From NCBI GenBank assembly GCA_036009625.1, contig DASYLJ010000006.1, positions 1 to 64,000 of the forward strand: 64,000 bases of DNA, read 5' to 3'. Under the pieces are notes generated by a model. The model was not told the DNA's origin. It saw only the letters and a list, made by a program, of their open reading frames with translations, and made no database searches. Positions 35,172 through 42,962 of the stretch are shown here, piece after piece; position 1 is the stretch's first letter; every line of letters begins with the position of its first letter. The position numbers were made by a program, and so were the translations under genes. Source of the stretch: DASYLJ01 sp036009625 (lineage in GTDB: Bacteria; Desulfobacterota; Binatia; DP-6).

Positions 35172-36545
35172 ATGAAACGCATCGCCATCCTGACCGCCGG
35201 CGGCGACACGCCGGCGCTGAACGCCACCATCCATGGCGCCGTCGTGCGGGCGAACCAGCTCCGGGTAGAGATCATCGGGCTCATCAAGGGCTTCAACTGC
35301 CTCTTCAACCCGCGCGTCCCGCACGTCATGCTGAATCCCCTCTTCCAGGAGATTCCCGAGCTCGACCCGACCAAGGGCGGCACCCTGATCGGCTCGTCGC
35401 GCGACTTCATCGACCCCCAGAAGACCGACGAGCTGGACATGGTGGCGTCGCGCCTGCGCCGTCTCGGCATCGACGGCCTGGTGTGCGTCGGCGGCGACGG
35501 CACGCTGAACGGCCTCCAGCCGCTGGCCGAGCGGCTGCCCGTCGTGCTCGCGCCGAAGACCATCGACAACGACCTCGGCCTCAACTACCCGAGCGAGCCC
35601 GACGAGTGGGTGCGCGCCGGCGAGCGCTACAAGCGCACGCGCTCGAGTGCCGTCTTCGACCTCGACCAGATCGTCAACTACGTCACCCCCGGCTACGCCA
35701 CGGCGGTGTTCGTCTCCGCGACTGGCGTCGATCGCGTGCGCACGACGGCCGAGAGCCACCGCCGCATCGCCATCGTCGAGGTGATGGGCCGCCACTCGGG
35801 TTACATCGCGCTCGGCAGCGCGTACGGTCGGCCCGACATCATCCTCGTCCCCGAGCACCCGCTCGACCTCGAGCTGCTGTGCGAGCGCGTGAAGCACCTC
35901 TACGACCTGCAGAAGAACGTCGTCATCGTCTGCGGCGAGGGCGTCGTCGACGAGCAGGGACGCGAGCTCGGCGCCGAGACCCGTACCACCGATCCGGCCG
36001 GGAACGTCGTCCTCACCGGTGCCGCCGAGGCGCTGCGCACGCGGCTCATCCGCATGATCGGCGACACCTACTTCCAGCGCTATCGACGCGGGCAGTCGGC
36101 GCGCGAAGCCATCTTCACCAGAAAGGTCGGTCACACCCAGCGCGGTGGCCGGCCCATCCTGTTCGATCGCTTCTATGCCGCGCAGCTCGGAGCGAAGGCG
36201 GTCGAGATGCTGGTCGAGGGACGCAACAACGCCGTCGCCATCCTGCAGTACACGTCGGCGAAGGGGTTCCACGTCGAGGGGTACGACGCCAACCGCTTCC
36301 GCGACCGCTGGGGCCACATCCACGCCCGCGCCATGTACCCCGCCCTCTTCGATCCCGTCCTGATGAAGCCGTCGAAGCTCGGCATCGACTACCTGCTTCC
36401 CATCTTCACAGACGCCATCGGCGAGGACGACGCGGAGCACATGCGCCAGACGCTCTTCGCCGCCGGCAACCTGGCGCAGCCCTACCACTCGATCAACACC
36501 GACGTGCACAAGCGCATCCGCTACCTCCCGCCCGACGAGGGCTGA
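35172..36545 (+). CDS. 6-phosphofructokinase (PfkA superfamily, long form)
   Basis: Glycolytic enzyme of 457 residues, phosphorylating fructose 6-phosphate. ILTAGGDTPALNATI is the nucleotide-binding start, VGGDGTLNG has Gly at the E. coli 104-equivalent position (ATP-type), and PKTIDNDL has the catalytic TIDND. The Lys before TIDND, at the 124-equivalent, is shared with PPi-dependent and mixed-substrate enzymes. VMGRHSGYIALGSA and QRGGRP complete the active site. ATG 35172 is used, with GTG 35163 as an in-frame alternative. ATP is the likelier phosphoryl donor, but a mixed-class enzyme should be considered. Confidence 0.88.
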   Translation: MKRIAILTAGGDTPALNATIHGAVVRANQLRVEIIGLIKGFNCLFNPRVPHVMLNPLFQEIPELDPTKGGTLIGSSRDFIDPQKTDELDMVASRLRRLGIDGLVCVGGDGTLNGLQPLAERLPVVLAPKTIDNDLGLNYPSEPDEWVRAGERYKRTRSSAVFDLDQIVNYVTPGYATAVFVSATGVDRVRTTAESHRRIAIVEVMGRHSGYIALGSAYGRPDIILVPEHPLDLELLCERVKHLYDLQKNVVIVCGEGVVDEQGRELGAETRTTDPAGNVVLTGAAEALRTRLIRMIGDTYFQRYRRGQSAREAIFTRKVGHTQRGGRPILFDRFYAAQLGAKAVEMLVEGRNNAVAILQYTSAKGFHVEGYDANRFRDRWGHIHARAMYPALFDPVLMKPSKLGIDYLLPIFTDAIGEDDAEHMRQTLFAAGNLAQPYHSINTDVHKRIRYLPPDEG

Positions 36546-36570
36546 GAGTCATCGCATGGCGCGCTCGTCG

Positions 36571-37419
36571 CTACGACGCCATGAACTTCGCGAACGCCTC
36601 CGCCCAGTCCGGGTGCCAGCGCGACAGCGCCGGGCGGTTCTGGATGACGTCGTCCATGGCCCACTGCATGCGTCGCTCGTCCATCGCCCGCGTGACATCG
36701 TTGTCCGGGCAGATGATGTAGAAGTCGCCGGCGGCGAGGTGCGCGAGCAGGAAGTCGACGACCTGGTCCGCCGTCCACGCCGCCGCTGGCTTCTCGCCAC
36801 CGCGCCCCGTCATGCCGGTGAAGGTGAAGCCGGGCACCAGCAGATGCGCCGTCACTCGGCACCCGGGGCGGTTGCGGAGGTCGTGCGCGAGCCCTTCGGT
36901 GAACACCTTCACGCCCGCCTTCGCAACGTTGTAGGCCGTGTTGCCCGGCGGCGTCGTGATGCCCTGCTTCGAGCCCGTATTGACGACGAGCGACGGCCCG
37001 CCCGCAGCGATCATCGTCGGCGCGAAGGTCTGGACACCGTGGATGACGCCCCAGAGATTCACTTCGAGGAGCCGGCGCCACTGTTCCGCCTGCTCGAGGG
37101 GACCGCCACCGTCGCCGATCGCGGCGTTGTTCATGAGGATCGCGACGTCACCGAAGTCGCGCTGCACGATCGCGTGGAGATGCTGCACGTCGTCGATCCG
37201 CGAGACGTCCGTCGGCACGGCGCGCACCGCGTCCGCACCGTCGGGCGCGACGCGCGTCACCTCGTCGGCGGCGCGTCGAAGCGCGTCGCCGTCGAGATCC
37301 GCGAGACAGACGCGCAGCCCCATGGTGGCGAAGCGACGCGCGGCGGCGAGGCCGATGCCGCTGGCCGCACCGGTAACGACGGCAGTGCGGCCGGGAGTGA
37401 ACGCGGGGTGCTGATCCAT
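36571..37419 (-). CDS. short-chain dehydrogenase/reductase
   Basis: NAD(P)-dependent oxidoreductase of 282 residues. The cofactor motif TGAASGIG lies in TAVVTGAASGIGLAAARRF, NNAA stabilises the sheet, Ser in VNTGSKQG and YxxxK in YNVAKAG form the catalytic set. LADLDGD after strand 2 suggests NAD preference. The C-terminal half (about 200-282) is longer than in small SDRs and includes DFYIICPDNDVTRAMDERRMQWAM. ATG 37419 is chosen over upstream in-frame codons because the fold starts there. It is 47 bp behind the small exported protein gene on the same strand. Confidence 0.9.
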   Translation of the reverse strand: MDQHPAFTPGRTAVVTGAASGIGLAAARRFATMGLRVCLADLDGDALRRAADEVTRVAPDGADAVRAVPTDVSRIDDVQHLHAIVQRDFGDVAILMNNAAIGDGGGPLEQAEQWRRLLEVNLWGVIHGVQTFAPTMIAAGGPSLVVNTGSKQGITTPPGNTAYNVAKAGVKVFTEGLAHDLRNRPGCRVTAHLLVPGFTFTGMTGRGGEKPAAAWTADQVVDFLLAHLAAGDFYIICPDNDVTRAMDERRMQWAMDDVIQNRPALSRWHPDWAEAFAKFMAS

Positions 37420-37466
37420 GGCCGACGTCTTCCACGGATCGAGCGACCCCGCCACAGGGACGAGGT

Positions 37467-37907
37467 TCAGCGTCCGGTCGAAGCCACCGGCGCACTCCCG
37501 CCGCCACCGCCCGCGGTCCCACCCGTCGACGACCCGACAGGCGAGATCGTACCGGGCGCCGTCGGCGAGCCCGCTTCGGCCGGCTCGCACACGACACAGT
37601 CAGCCACCGACGTCCACTGGCCGAGGAAGTCGGTCTCGAACGGCGGGTTCTTCCAGCACGCGGGATCGACGCCACCGAAGTTCGGCACGTCGGTTCCCTT
37701 CTGCCGGAAGGCGAAGATGTTGCCGACGATGAGCGGGGTGAAGCCCGCGGGGCAGACGCGATCGCCGTAGACCGTGAGCCGTTGGACGGCATTGACGCTC
37801 ACCGTGGACGTCGTACGACGGCGTCCCGGAACGGTCGATTCGGCGCCGGAAACCTCTGCGAGGAGCAGCGTCGCGAGGCCGATGAGCAGGAACATGCGGG
37901 TGGACAT
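37467..37907 (-). CDS. small exported protein, 146 residues
   Basis: A Sec signal (RMFLLIGLATLLLAEVSGA) precedes a mature region with four Cys. Two lie in CPAG...ACW and two in the DCVVC motif, which could form disulfides or a metal site. The C-terminal 35 residues are Gly/Ser/Thr/Pro-rich and probably disordered, as in surface-exposed tails. A strong AAGGAGG site precedes the ATG. I do not recognise a family. It is divergent from the YceK-like gene and may be co-transcribed with the downstream SDR. Confidence 0.6.
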   Translation of the reverse strand: MSTRMFLLIGLATLLLAEVSGAESTVPGRRRTTSTVSVNAVQRLTVYGDRVCPAGFTPLIVGNIFAFRQKGTDVPNFGGVDPACWKNPPFETDFLGQWTSVADCVVCEPAEAGSPTAPGTISPVGSSTGGTAGGGGGSAPVASTGR

Positions 37908-38005
37908 GACGGGCTTTCCTCCTTGGCGAACGACTAGGTGCCCCGCATGCGCACCGTCAAGAACGCATCCCGCAACGCAGAGAGCATGCCCCCGCAGAAC
38001 GTGGC

Positions 38006-38034
38006 TTATCGGGCGGTCCGGCGCGGGCTAAGCG
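38006..38034 (+). promoter_or_regulatory. weak candidate promoter of the YceK-like gene
   Basis: TTATCG (38006-38011), a 17-nt spacer and TAAGCG (38029-38034), with the ATG 6 nt later and no Shine-Dalgarno sequence. Both boxes are poor matches; the spacing is what suggests it. Confidence 0.25.
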
Positions 38035-38040
38035 TATCCC

Positions 38041-38280
38041 ATGCATACGACCCTTCGCCGACGCACTTCGCTCGGGCTCGCGCTGGCGCTCGCGACGAGC
38101 CTGTTCCTCGCCGGTCCCGCCGATGCTCGCGGGTTCAACGACGAGTACGTCTTCGCGGCCACGCGTGGCGTGAACCACATGGACGTGAACCCCGCGCTCA
38201 AGGTGCCGCTCTTTCCGCTCACGGTCGCGGTCGACCTGGTCTTCCTCCCCTTTGCACTGATCGCGGGCGCGGTCTCGTGA
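38041..38280 (+). CDS. small exported YceK-like protein, 79 residues
   Basis: A cleavable signal (about residues 1-29, LGLALALATSLFLAGPADA) is followed by RGFNDEYVFAATRGVNHMDVNP and a hydrophobic C-terminal stretch (VPLFPLTVAVDLVFLPFALIAG). The order start-TRG-polar-P-x-LD-x-LxLPF resembles the short YceK/DUF1375 family, which are usually lipoproteins; here no lipobox Cys is present. Function is unknown. A perfect inverted repeat begins at its stop codon and may end its transcript. Confidence 0.6.
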   Translation: MHTTLRRRTSLGLALALATSLFLAGPADARGFNDEYVFAATRGVNHMDVNPALKVPLFPLTVAVDLVFLPFALIAGAVS

Positions 38281-38297
38281 ACCGTCATTGACGGTTC
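38279..38297. repeat. inverted repeat at the YceK-like stop, overlapping a -35 box
   Basis: GAACCGTCA-T-TGACGGTTC is a perfect 9-bp dyad spanning the stop codon. Its right arm contains the TTGACG -35 of the next promoter, so it could end one transcript and control the next. Confidence 0.5.
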
Positions 38298-38316
38298 CAC
38301 ACCACGAGAGTACGGT
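38288..38316 (+). promoter_or_regulatory. sigma-70 promoter of the SH3-like/zinc-ribbon micro-operon
   Basis: TTGACG (38288-38293), a 17-nt spacer and TACGGT (38311-38316). Both boxes are good and the spacing is ideal. It would give a leader of about 120 nt before the AGGAGG site and ATG at 38446. Confidence 0.55.
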
Positions 38317-38445
38317 CGGCTCTACTCTGCGCAGTGATCACGTCCGGTGACTGTCGGACAGTGGCGCTAGCTGCAGTCTCACCGCCTCGTGGACAGAGCC
38401 TCCGCGTCGTCGGCGCCTGCACCAGGCTACGACCCAGGAGGCCCC

Positions 38446-38901
38446 ATGTTCTTCCCCAGCGGTCCATCGCCGAACCGATTCGTCCGCACGTTCTCGAAGG
38501 GGTCTCCCCGCGAACGCGGCCCGATCCATGCCGTCGGTCATCGGGTCCTCGTGAGCGCGGGCGACGACGCGAAACGTGTCGTCCCACTGACCGATGCCAT
38601 CGATGGTGCCACGCTCGGTACCGTCGCCCACGGCGGCGAAGTCGAGATACTCGCCTGGCAGCCCTTCGGCGCGAACGGCACTCGATATCGGGTATTGTCG
38701 CACAGCAGCGGCATCGAAGGCTGGCTGAGCGCGCGGAGCCTGCAGGCACAGGAGCGGCCACCCGCTCCGCCACGCGTCCTAGCCATCGCCGCCGCCCCGA
38801 CCCGCGCCGTCCGCAAGAAGGTCGCGGTGAAGCCGACCGTCGCCATCCCGGCCATCCCCGCACTGGTCGCCAAGCAGCCACCACGCACACCGGCACGCTG
38901 A
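38446..38901 (+). CDS. SH3b-like small protein with basic Ala/Pro tail, 151 residues
   Basis: No signal peptide is clear. The central region (about 30-95; HRVLVSAGDDAKRV...GGEVEILAWQPFGANGTRYRVLSHSSGIEGWLSARSL) has the strand pattern and the closing GWLSARSL of bacterial SH3 domains, which usually bind peptidoglycan or peptides. The tail (about 105-151) is rich in Ala, Pro, Lys and Arg and probably disordered. AGGAGG at 38436-38441 fixes the ATG. It leads a three-gene run with a zinc-ribbon protein and a short helical protein. The role is unknown. Confidence 0.6.
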   Translation: MFFPSGPSPNRFVRTFSKGSPRERGPIHAVGHRVLVSAGDDAKRVVPLTDAIDGATLGTVAHGGEVEILAWQPFGANGTRYRVLSHSSGIEGWLSARSLQAQERPPAPPRVLAIAAAPTRAVRKKVAVKPTVAIPAIPALVAKQPPRTPAR

Positions 38902-38911
38902 GGGACGGACG

Positions 38912-39106
38912 ATGGCCACCGCATCCTACGGTCCGTGTCCGCATTGCAGCTCGTCGCTCTCGTTCCTCCGAGGTGTGGCGGGCACCAAGATGAACCCGGC
39001 CTGCCCGCGTTGCGGCGTCGCGATCGAGGTCGCGCGCCCGACCTTCCTCATGGCCGACCACTCGGCGCCCGCACCCATCCGGGCAAAGATCGTCAAGCCG
39101 CTATGA
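38912..39106 (+). CDS. zinc-ribbon protein, 64 residues
   Basis: Two CxxC knuckles, CPHC near residues 9-12 and CPRC near 31-34, form a rubredoxin-like zinc ribbon separated by a short basic linker. The rest is short and polar. Such domains mediate protein or nucleic-acid contacts; nothing more specific can be read. It starts 10 bp after the SH3-like gene, and its stop overlaps the next start (ATGA), so the three are probably co-translated. Confidence 0.6.
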   Translation: MATASYGPCPHCSSSLSFLRGVAGTKMNPACPRCGVAIEVARPTFLMADHSAPAPIRAKIVKPL

Positions 39107-39312
39107 ACGCGCTCGCGGCGATCCTGCGACTCGTTATCGGGTTACCACAGTGGGCGGCGGCGGCCTGGCGCCGGCGCGCCGCGCGGGGACACCCGAGCCC
39201 ATTCGTCGGCAACGATCAGGCACGCCGCCATGCGGACAGCCGAAAACAGTTCTGGGCCGAGCTCCACGCCGGCGAGCGGCTCGCCCAGCAGCGGAGCGAA
39301 CCCAGCGAATGA
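39103..39312 (+). CDS. small protein with N-terminal hydrophobic helix, 69 residues
   Basis: It begins MNALAAILRLVIGLPQWAAAAWRRRAARG, a short hydrophobic helix followed by an Arg cluster, so it may associate with the membrane with its tail in the cytoplasm. The tail is charged and helical (DSRKQFWAELHAGERLAQQ). The start overlaps the zinc-ribbon stop by ATGA. No family is recognised, and its reality rests on coupling and composition. Confidence 0.5.
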   Translation: MNALAAILRLVIGLPQWAAAAWRRRAARGHPSPFVGNDQARRHADSRKQFWAELHAGERLAQQRSEPSE

Positions 39313-39477
39313 CGATCCGGGACCCCGCATTGTGCTGCAGGTCGGCATGGTGATAGGGCTACCGAGTCGTCTTGTTTGTGCGTGAATCGACTTGCCTCTG
39401 TTCTACCGCGTTCGGTCTCTCGCCCAGACACTGCGTCACCAATTCAACCGCCCCAATCAGGGGCATGGAGGCAGCAC
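39313..39477 (+). other. leader region of the RRM protein gene
   Basis: This 165-bp gap is AT-richer than its surroundings (for example TTGTTTGTGCGTGAATC). It ends in a small GCCCC-AATCA-GGGGC hairpin (39450-39464) just before the GGAGG ribosome site (39467-39471). A long, structured leader is common in cold-inducible RNA-binding protein genes. I could not fix one promoter. Confidence 0.35.
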
Positions 39478-39777
39478 ATGGGTAAGAAACTGTTCGTTGG
39501 TAACCTGTCGTTCGACACCAAGAGCTCCGATCTGGAGAGCCTCTTCTCGCAGGCCGGAACCTGCGAGTCGGTGGCCGTCATCACCGATCGTGAGAGCGGT
39601 CAGTCGCGCGGCTTCGGCTTCGTCGAGATGAGCTCGTCGGGCGAGGCGCAGCAGGCCATTTCGAAGTTCAACGGCACCGATCTGCAGGGCCGCACCCTCA
39701 ACGTCAGCGAGGCGAAGGAGCGTTCGTCTGGTGGCGGCGGCGGTGGCGGCGGTGGCGGCGGCGGTCGCCGCTACTAA
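39478..39777 (+). CDS. RRM-type RNA-binding protein with glycine-rich tail
   Basis: A 99-residue single RNA-recognition motif protein. RNP-2 KLFVGNLSF starts near residue 4 and RNP-1 RGFGFVEM lies near residues 45-52, followed by a 12-Gly run and RRY. This matches cyanobacterial/proteobacterial Rbp proteins and plant glycine-rich RNA-binding proteins, often cold-induced RNA chaperones. A GGAGG site lies 6 nt before the ATG at 39478; an earlier in-frame start is unlikely. A strong stem-loop follows the stop, so the gene is probably monocistronic. Confidence 0.93.
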   Translation: MGKKLFVGNLSFDTKSSDLESLFSQAGTCESVAVITDRESGQSRGFGFVEMSSSGEAQQAISKFNGTDLQGRTLNVSEAKERSSGGGGGGGGGGGGRRY

Positions 39778-39792
39778 TCGCGACACACTCGT

Positions 39793-39825
39793 CGGGTGCG
39801 CATCCCTTCCCGGGATGCGCACCCG
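39793..39825 (+). terminator. stem-loop terminator after the RRM gene
   Basis: A perfect 14-bp stem CGGGTGCGCATCCC / GGGATGCGCACCCG with a 5-nt loop (TTCCC), 15 bp after the stop codon. No U-run follows. Confidence 0.7.
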
Positions 39826-39871
39826 GTGCGCCCGGCGCCCCGACGACGCCGACTCTCGAACGGAGGCACAC

Positions 39872-40018
39872 ATGGGCGACCGATCACCCAAGTCGAAGCA
39901 GCGCGACCACGACCAGAAGAACGCCGCCAAGTCGGCGGGCGCGGCGCAGGCCAAGTCCAAGCAGGCCAGTCAGGCGCAGCCCGCGAAGCCGGTTCCCGGC
40001 GCCAAGGGCCGGAAGTAG
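39872..40018 (+). CDS. small basic protein, 48 residues
   Basis: It begins MGDRSPKSKQRDHDQKN and continues with Lys/Ala/Gln/Ser-rich low-complexity sequence ending PVPGAKGRK. Similar short MGDxSPKSKQR proteins occur in many proteobacteria with no known role. A GGAGG site lies 5-6 nt before the ATG. The composition is highly charged and probably disordered, suggesting nucleic-acid association, which is inference. It follows the terminator stem, so it is a separate unit or is read through at low level. Confidence 0.65.
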   Translation: MGDRSPKSKQRDHDQKNAAKSAGAAQAKSKQASQAQPAKPVPGAKGRK

Positions 40019-40061
40019 CCCCCGAAGTAGTCCCGACGTCGCCATCGCGACGTCGACGCGA

Positions 40062-40715
40062 TCAGGCCCGCGCCGCGATCTGCGTCATCACCTGCATCAT
40101 CGCCGTCATCGCCTGTCCCACGCACTCCGGTCCGGCCTTGTCGGGCGATCCCGCGTCGAACGGCGGATGCGGGTCGTACTCGAGCATGAGCTGCACCGTG
40201 CGCGCGTAGTCGTCGCCCGCGATCTCGGCCATCAGCGTCAGCGCCATGTCGATGCCCGCGCTGACGCCGGCACCGGTGACGACTTTGCCGCGACGGACCA
40301 CGCGTTGGTGCACGGGGTTCGCACCCAGTCGCGCTAGATCTTCGAAGGCGCCCCAGTGCGTCGTCGCATCGACGCCGTTCAGGATGCCGGCCCCAGCGAG
40401 CAACAACGACCCGGTGCACACCGACGTCGTCCACTGTGTCGTCTCGTGCGCGCGCGCGATCCACGCCACGATCGGGTGATCGGGCACGAGCGTCGCGGTG
40501 ATGAGGCCACCCGGCACGAGGAGGATGTCCGGATCGGGCAGCTCGTCGAACGACTTCCTGGCGATGATGGTGAGAAAGCCGGTGTCGTCGGTGACGGGAC
40601 CGGCCTTCGCCGCGACGAAGGTCACCTCGGCGCCTGGAAGACCCGACAGCACCTGGAACGGTCCCATCGCATCGAGGGACGTGAAGTTGTCGTAGAGACC
40701 GATCGCGATCCGCAT
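40062..40715 (-). CDS. DJ-1/PfpI family protein (isocyanide hydratase-like)
   Basis: A 217-residue flavodoxin-like fold with the class I glutamine-amidotransferase-type nucleophile elbow. The nucleophile is C100 in TTSVCTGSLLLAGAGIL. GGLITATLVPD and THWGAFEDLARLGA are typical of the isocyanide hydratase/GATase1-like AraC-N subgroup, but no HTH domain follows. Family members are hydratases, glyoxalases, chaperone-like proteins or sensors; the substrate cannot be read. ATG 40715 is supported by a leaderless-type promoter (40722-40751). Confidence 0.85.
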   Translation of the reverse strand: MRIAIGLYDNFTSLDAMGPFQVLSGLPGAEVTFVAAKAGPVTDDTGFLTIIARKSFDELPDPDILLVPGGLITATLVPDHPIVAWIARAHETTQWTTSVCTGSLLLAGAGILNGVDATTHWGAFEDLARLGANPVHQRVVRRGKVVTGAGVSAGIDMALTLMAEIAGDDYARTVQLMLEYDPHPPFDAGSPDKAGPECVGQAMTAMMQVMTQIAARA

Positions 40716-40721
40716 TGACGA

Positions 40722-40751
40722 ACCGTATGGCGATCGTCCGGCCAGGTTCAA
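40722..40751 (-). promoter_or_regulatory. sigma-70-like promoter, leaderless spacing
   Basis: On the minus strand: TTGAAC (40751-40746), an 18-nt spacer and TACGGT (40727-40722), with the ATG 6 nt after the -10 box and no Shine-Dalgarno sequence. Confidence 0.5.
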
Positions 40752-40779
40752 TCCCCTGGCCGGATAGGTGGTGTGATTG

Positions 40780-42282
40780 TCAGCTGGGATCGAAGCGATT
40801 GGTCTCGCCCGGCGTGACGAGGCCGCGCACTCCGACACCCTCGTGCGTCGTCAGGCGCTCGAGGACGGACGGATCGTCGGGGGTGTTCGCCAGGAACCGC
40901 CGTCCGTCGTCCAGCCGTCCGACGACGATGCCGCGGATCGGCTCGCCGGCGCGTCCGTGGAGGACGGTGTACGTCTCGATGGTGGCCGGGCCCGACGGCT
41001 CAGTCGCCAGCGCCGGCGAAAGCGCGCCGTCGATCCGCTCCTGGCCCGCGGTGGGATCGGGACGCACGAACGGCCCGTCCTTCGGCCGCGACGCATAGAT
41101 GCCGACGGCGTGCTTGGTGAGGTACCACCCGAGCGCCGTCACCAGCCCGACGCTCCCCGGCTGGGCCCGCAGGCGATCCATCATGCTGGCGATGCCATGC
41201 ATCGAGTAGTTGTTCCCCGGCCCACCGAAGTACGGCAGGCCGCCGGTGACCGTGAGCGGCCGCGGGTCGTCCGCCGAGACACCCAGCATGTCGCGTCCGA
41301 TCTGCACGGCGCACGGGAAACAGCTGTACAGCTCGAGGTGGTCGACGGCATCGATGCCGATGGCCGCGGCGCCGAGTGCCTGTCGGCCTGCCTCGCGGAT
41401 CGCCGGTGAGCTGACGTAGTCGACGCGGTCCGACACGAACCAGCGATCCGTCGCCTCGCCCGTGCCCCAGAGGTACACCCAGCGCGACTCGGGGATGCCG
41501 AGCGCACGCGCCTGTGCGACCGACGTCATGAGCACCGCCGCGCCCTGATCGACGTCGATGATGGCGTTCATGCGCTTCGGGTAGGGGAAGCCGATCAGAC
41601 GGTTGTCGGCCGAGATCGTGGCGATCTCGGCCGCGGTGCGGGCGTCGCGGAACCACGCGTACGGGTTCTCGGCAGCGACCGCCGACATGCGGCTGCACAG
41701 CGTGCCGAGCGCCGCGCGGTGCGCCTCGATCGACAATCCCTGCTTGGCGCGGAGCGCGTTCTCGAACAGGGGATACACCTGCGTCGGCATGTTGAGGCCG
41801 TGGTTGGTCTCGACCGCCGTCGTGCCCTCGCGCCGATCGCCGACGACGGTAGCCTTGCCGTCGGGCGCCGTCGTCCAGTCGAGCGTCGTGTTGGTGCGCT
41901 GCGCGCGCAGCACAGTGCGGACGGCCTCGGCGCCGGCGAGGAGCGCCAGCTGGACGCGACCGTCGGCGATCTTCTGTGCCGTCTCGTTGACGAGCCACTG
42001 CGGCGAGTTGCCGCCGACGGTGGTGTAGATGGCATCGGTCGGGTGCGCGCCGATGCGCTCGGCCAGCGCCCCAGGCAGATTCCGGTACGGCCAGCAGAAG
42101 ACGTTCACGACCGCGAGCGCGTCGAGACGCTCGAGCAGCGCCGGCCCGGCGCCCGCGTCGTCCGCGGCGCGCCGGGCAGCGAGCGTCATCATGGCCAACG
42201 GATCCAGCGCCGACGCCGGCTCGGCGTCGCGCTGGGTGAGCTGGCCCGCTCCCACCAGGATGGGAGTACGATCGTCGCGCAT
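40780..42282 (-). CDS. thiolase-like protein (type-1 TLP), probably not a classical thiolase
   Basis: A 500-residue thiolase-superfamily protein with a C-terminal extra domain (about 410-500; TIETYTVLHGRAGEPIRGIVVGRLDDGRRFLANT), as in mycobacterial thiolase-like protein type 1. The usual nucleophile motif CxSG is replaced: GNSP at about 91-94 puts Gly where the catalytic Cys should be. VDHLELYSCFPCAVQ is kept. It may bind CoA or acyl groups without Claisen chemistry. Its ATG overlaps the upstream YceI stop by one base (TAATG), so the two are co-transcribed. Confidence 0.75.
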   Translation of the reverse strand: MRDDRTPILVGAGQLTQRDAEPASALDPLAMMTLAARRAADDAGAGPALLERLDALAVVNVFCWPYRNLPGALAERIGAHPTDAIYTTVGGNSPQWLVNETAQKIADGRVQLALLAGAEAVRTVLRAQRTNTTLDWTTAPDGKATVVGDRREGTTAVETNHGLNMPTQVYPLFENALRAKQGLSIEAHRAALGTLCSRMSAVAAENPYAWFRDARTAAEIATISADNRLIGFPYPKRMNAIIDVDQGAAVLMTSVAQARALGIPESRWVYLWGTGEATDRWFVSDRVDYVSSPAIREAGRQALGAAAIGIDAVDHLELYSCFPCAVQIGRDMLGVSADDPRPLTVTGGLPYFGGPGNNYSMHGIASMMDRLRAQPGSVGLVTALGWYLTKHAVGIYASRPKDGPFVRPDPTAGQERIDGALSPALATEPSGPATIETYTVLHGRAGEPIRGIVVGRLDDGRRFLANTPDDPSVLERLTTHEGVGVRGLVTPGETNRFDPS

Positions 42283-42872
42283 TACTTCTGCGTGGCTTCG
42301 ACGTCGATCGTGACCGTGATCTCGTCGCCGACGACGAGACCGCCGCCATCCAGGTTCTTGCTCCAGGTGATGCCGAAGTCCTTGCGGCTGATCTTCGCGG
42401 TGGCCGAGGCCCCGGCGCGCGTGTTGCCGTACGGATCCTTGATGGCCGGCGTCGGGCCCTCGACATCGAGCACGACTTCCTTCGTCACGCCGTGCAGCGT
42501 GAGGTCGCCCGTGACCGCGAGCTTGCCGGTGCCGGCAGGCGCGATCTTCTTCGATTTGAAGGTGATGGTCGGGAACTTGGCGACGTCGAGGAAGTCGGGG
42601 CTCTTCAAATGCGTGTCGCGCTTGGCGTCGCCGGTGCTGATGCTGGCGGCGTCGATCGTGGCCTCGACGACGGCACCGGCGGGGTTCGACGGATCGCCGG
42701 TGACGGTGCCCGAGAACGTCGCGAAGCTACCGCGGACGTTGCTCACCATCATGTGACGGATGGCGAAGCTGATGTTCGAGTGGCCGGGATCGATGCCCCA
42801 GGTGGCCGCACCGGCGAGCGCGGGTGCGACGAGGGCTGCGAGGGCGATGACGGACGACGACAGTCGATGCAT
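42282..42872 (-). CDS. YceI family periplasmic protein
   Basis: A 196-residue lipocalin-like protein with a cleavable signal (SSSVIALAALVAPALAGAA). The YceI core starts WGIDPGHSNISFAIRHMMVSNVRGSF, and FKSKKIAPAG and LTLHGVTKEVVLDV follow, all diagnostic. The family binds polyisoprenoids or amphiphiles in the periplasm. The stop overlaps the thiolase-like gene start. A strong AAGGGAGG site precedes the ATG, and a TTGACA -35 lies upstream. Confidence 0.92.
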   Translation of the reverse strand: MHRLSSSVIALAALVAPALAGAATWGIDPGHSNISFAIRHMMVSNVRGSFATFSGTVTGDPSNPAGAVVEATIDAASISTGDAKRDTHLKSPDFLDVAKFPTITFKSKKIAPAGTGKLAVTGDLTLHGVTKEVVLDVEGPTPAIKDPYGNTRAGASATAKISRKDFGITWSKNLDGGGLVVGDEITVTIDVEATQK

Positions 42873-42896
42873 GGAGCCTCCCTTTTCGAGCCGCCA

Positions 42897-42925
42897 ACCC
42901 TGCGTGGCGACGGCCCTCGTGTCAA
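42897..42925 (-). promoter_or_regulatory. candidate promoter of yceI-thiolase-like operon
   Basis: On the minus strand: a perfect TTGACA (42925-42920), a 17-nt spacer and CAGGGT (42902-42897). The -10 box is weak; the -35 and spacing are convincing. Confidence 0.4.
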
Positions 42926-42962
42926 CGATGGCTCCGCATTTGCATCGCCGCTGACCGCGCGC

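Noticed and set aside
40019..40061. Possible extra gene between the small basic protein and the DJ-1 gene
   Set aside because: Only 43 bp, with no frame or stem of note.
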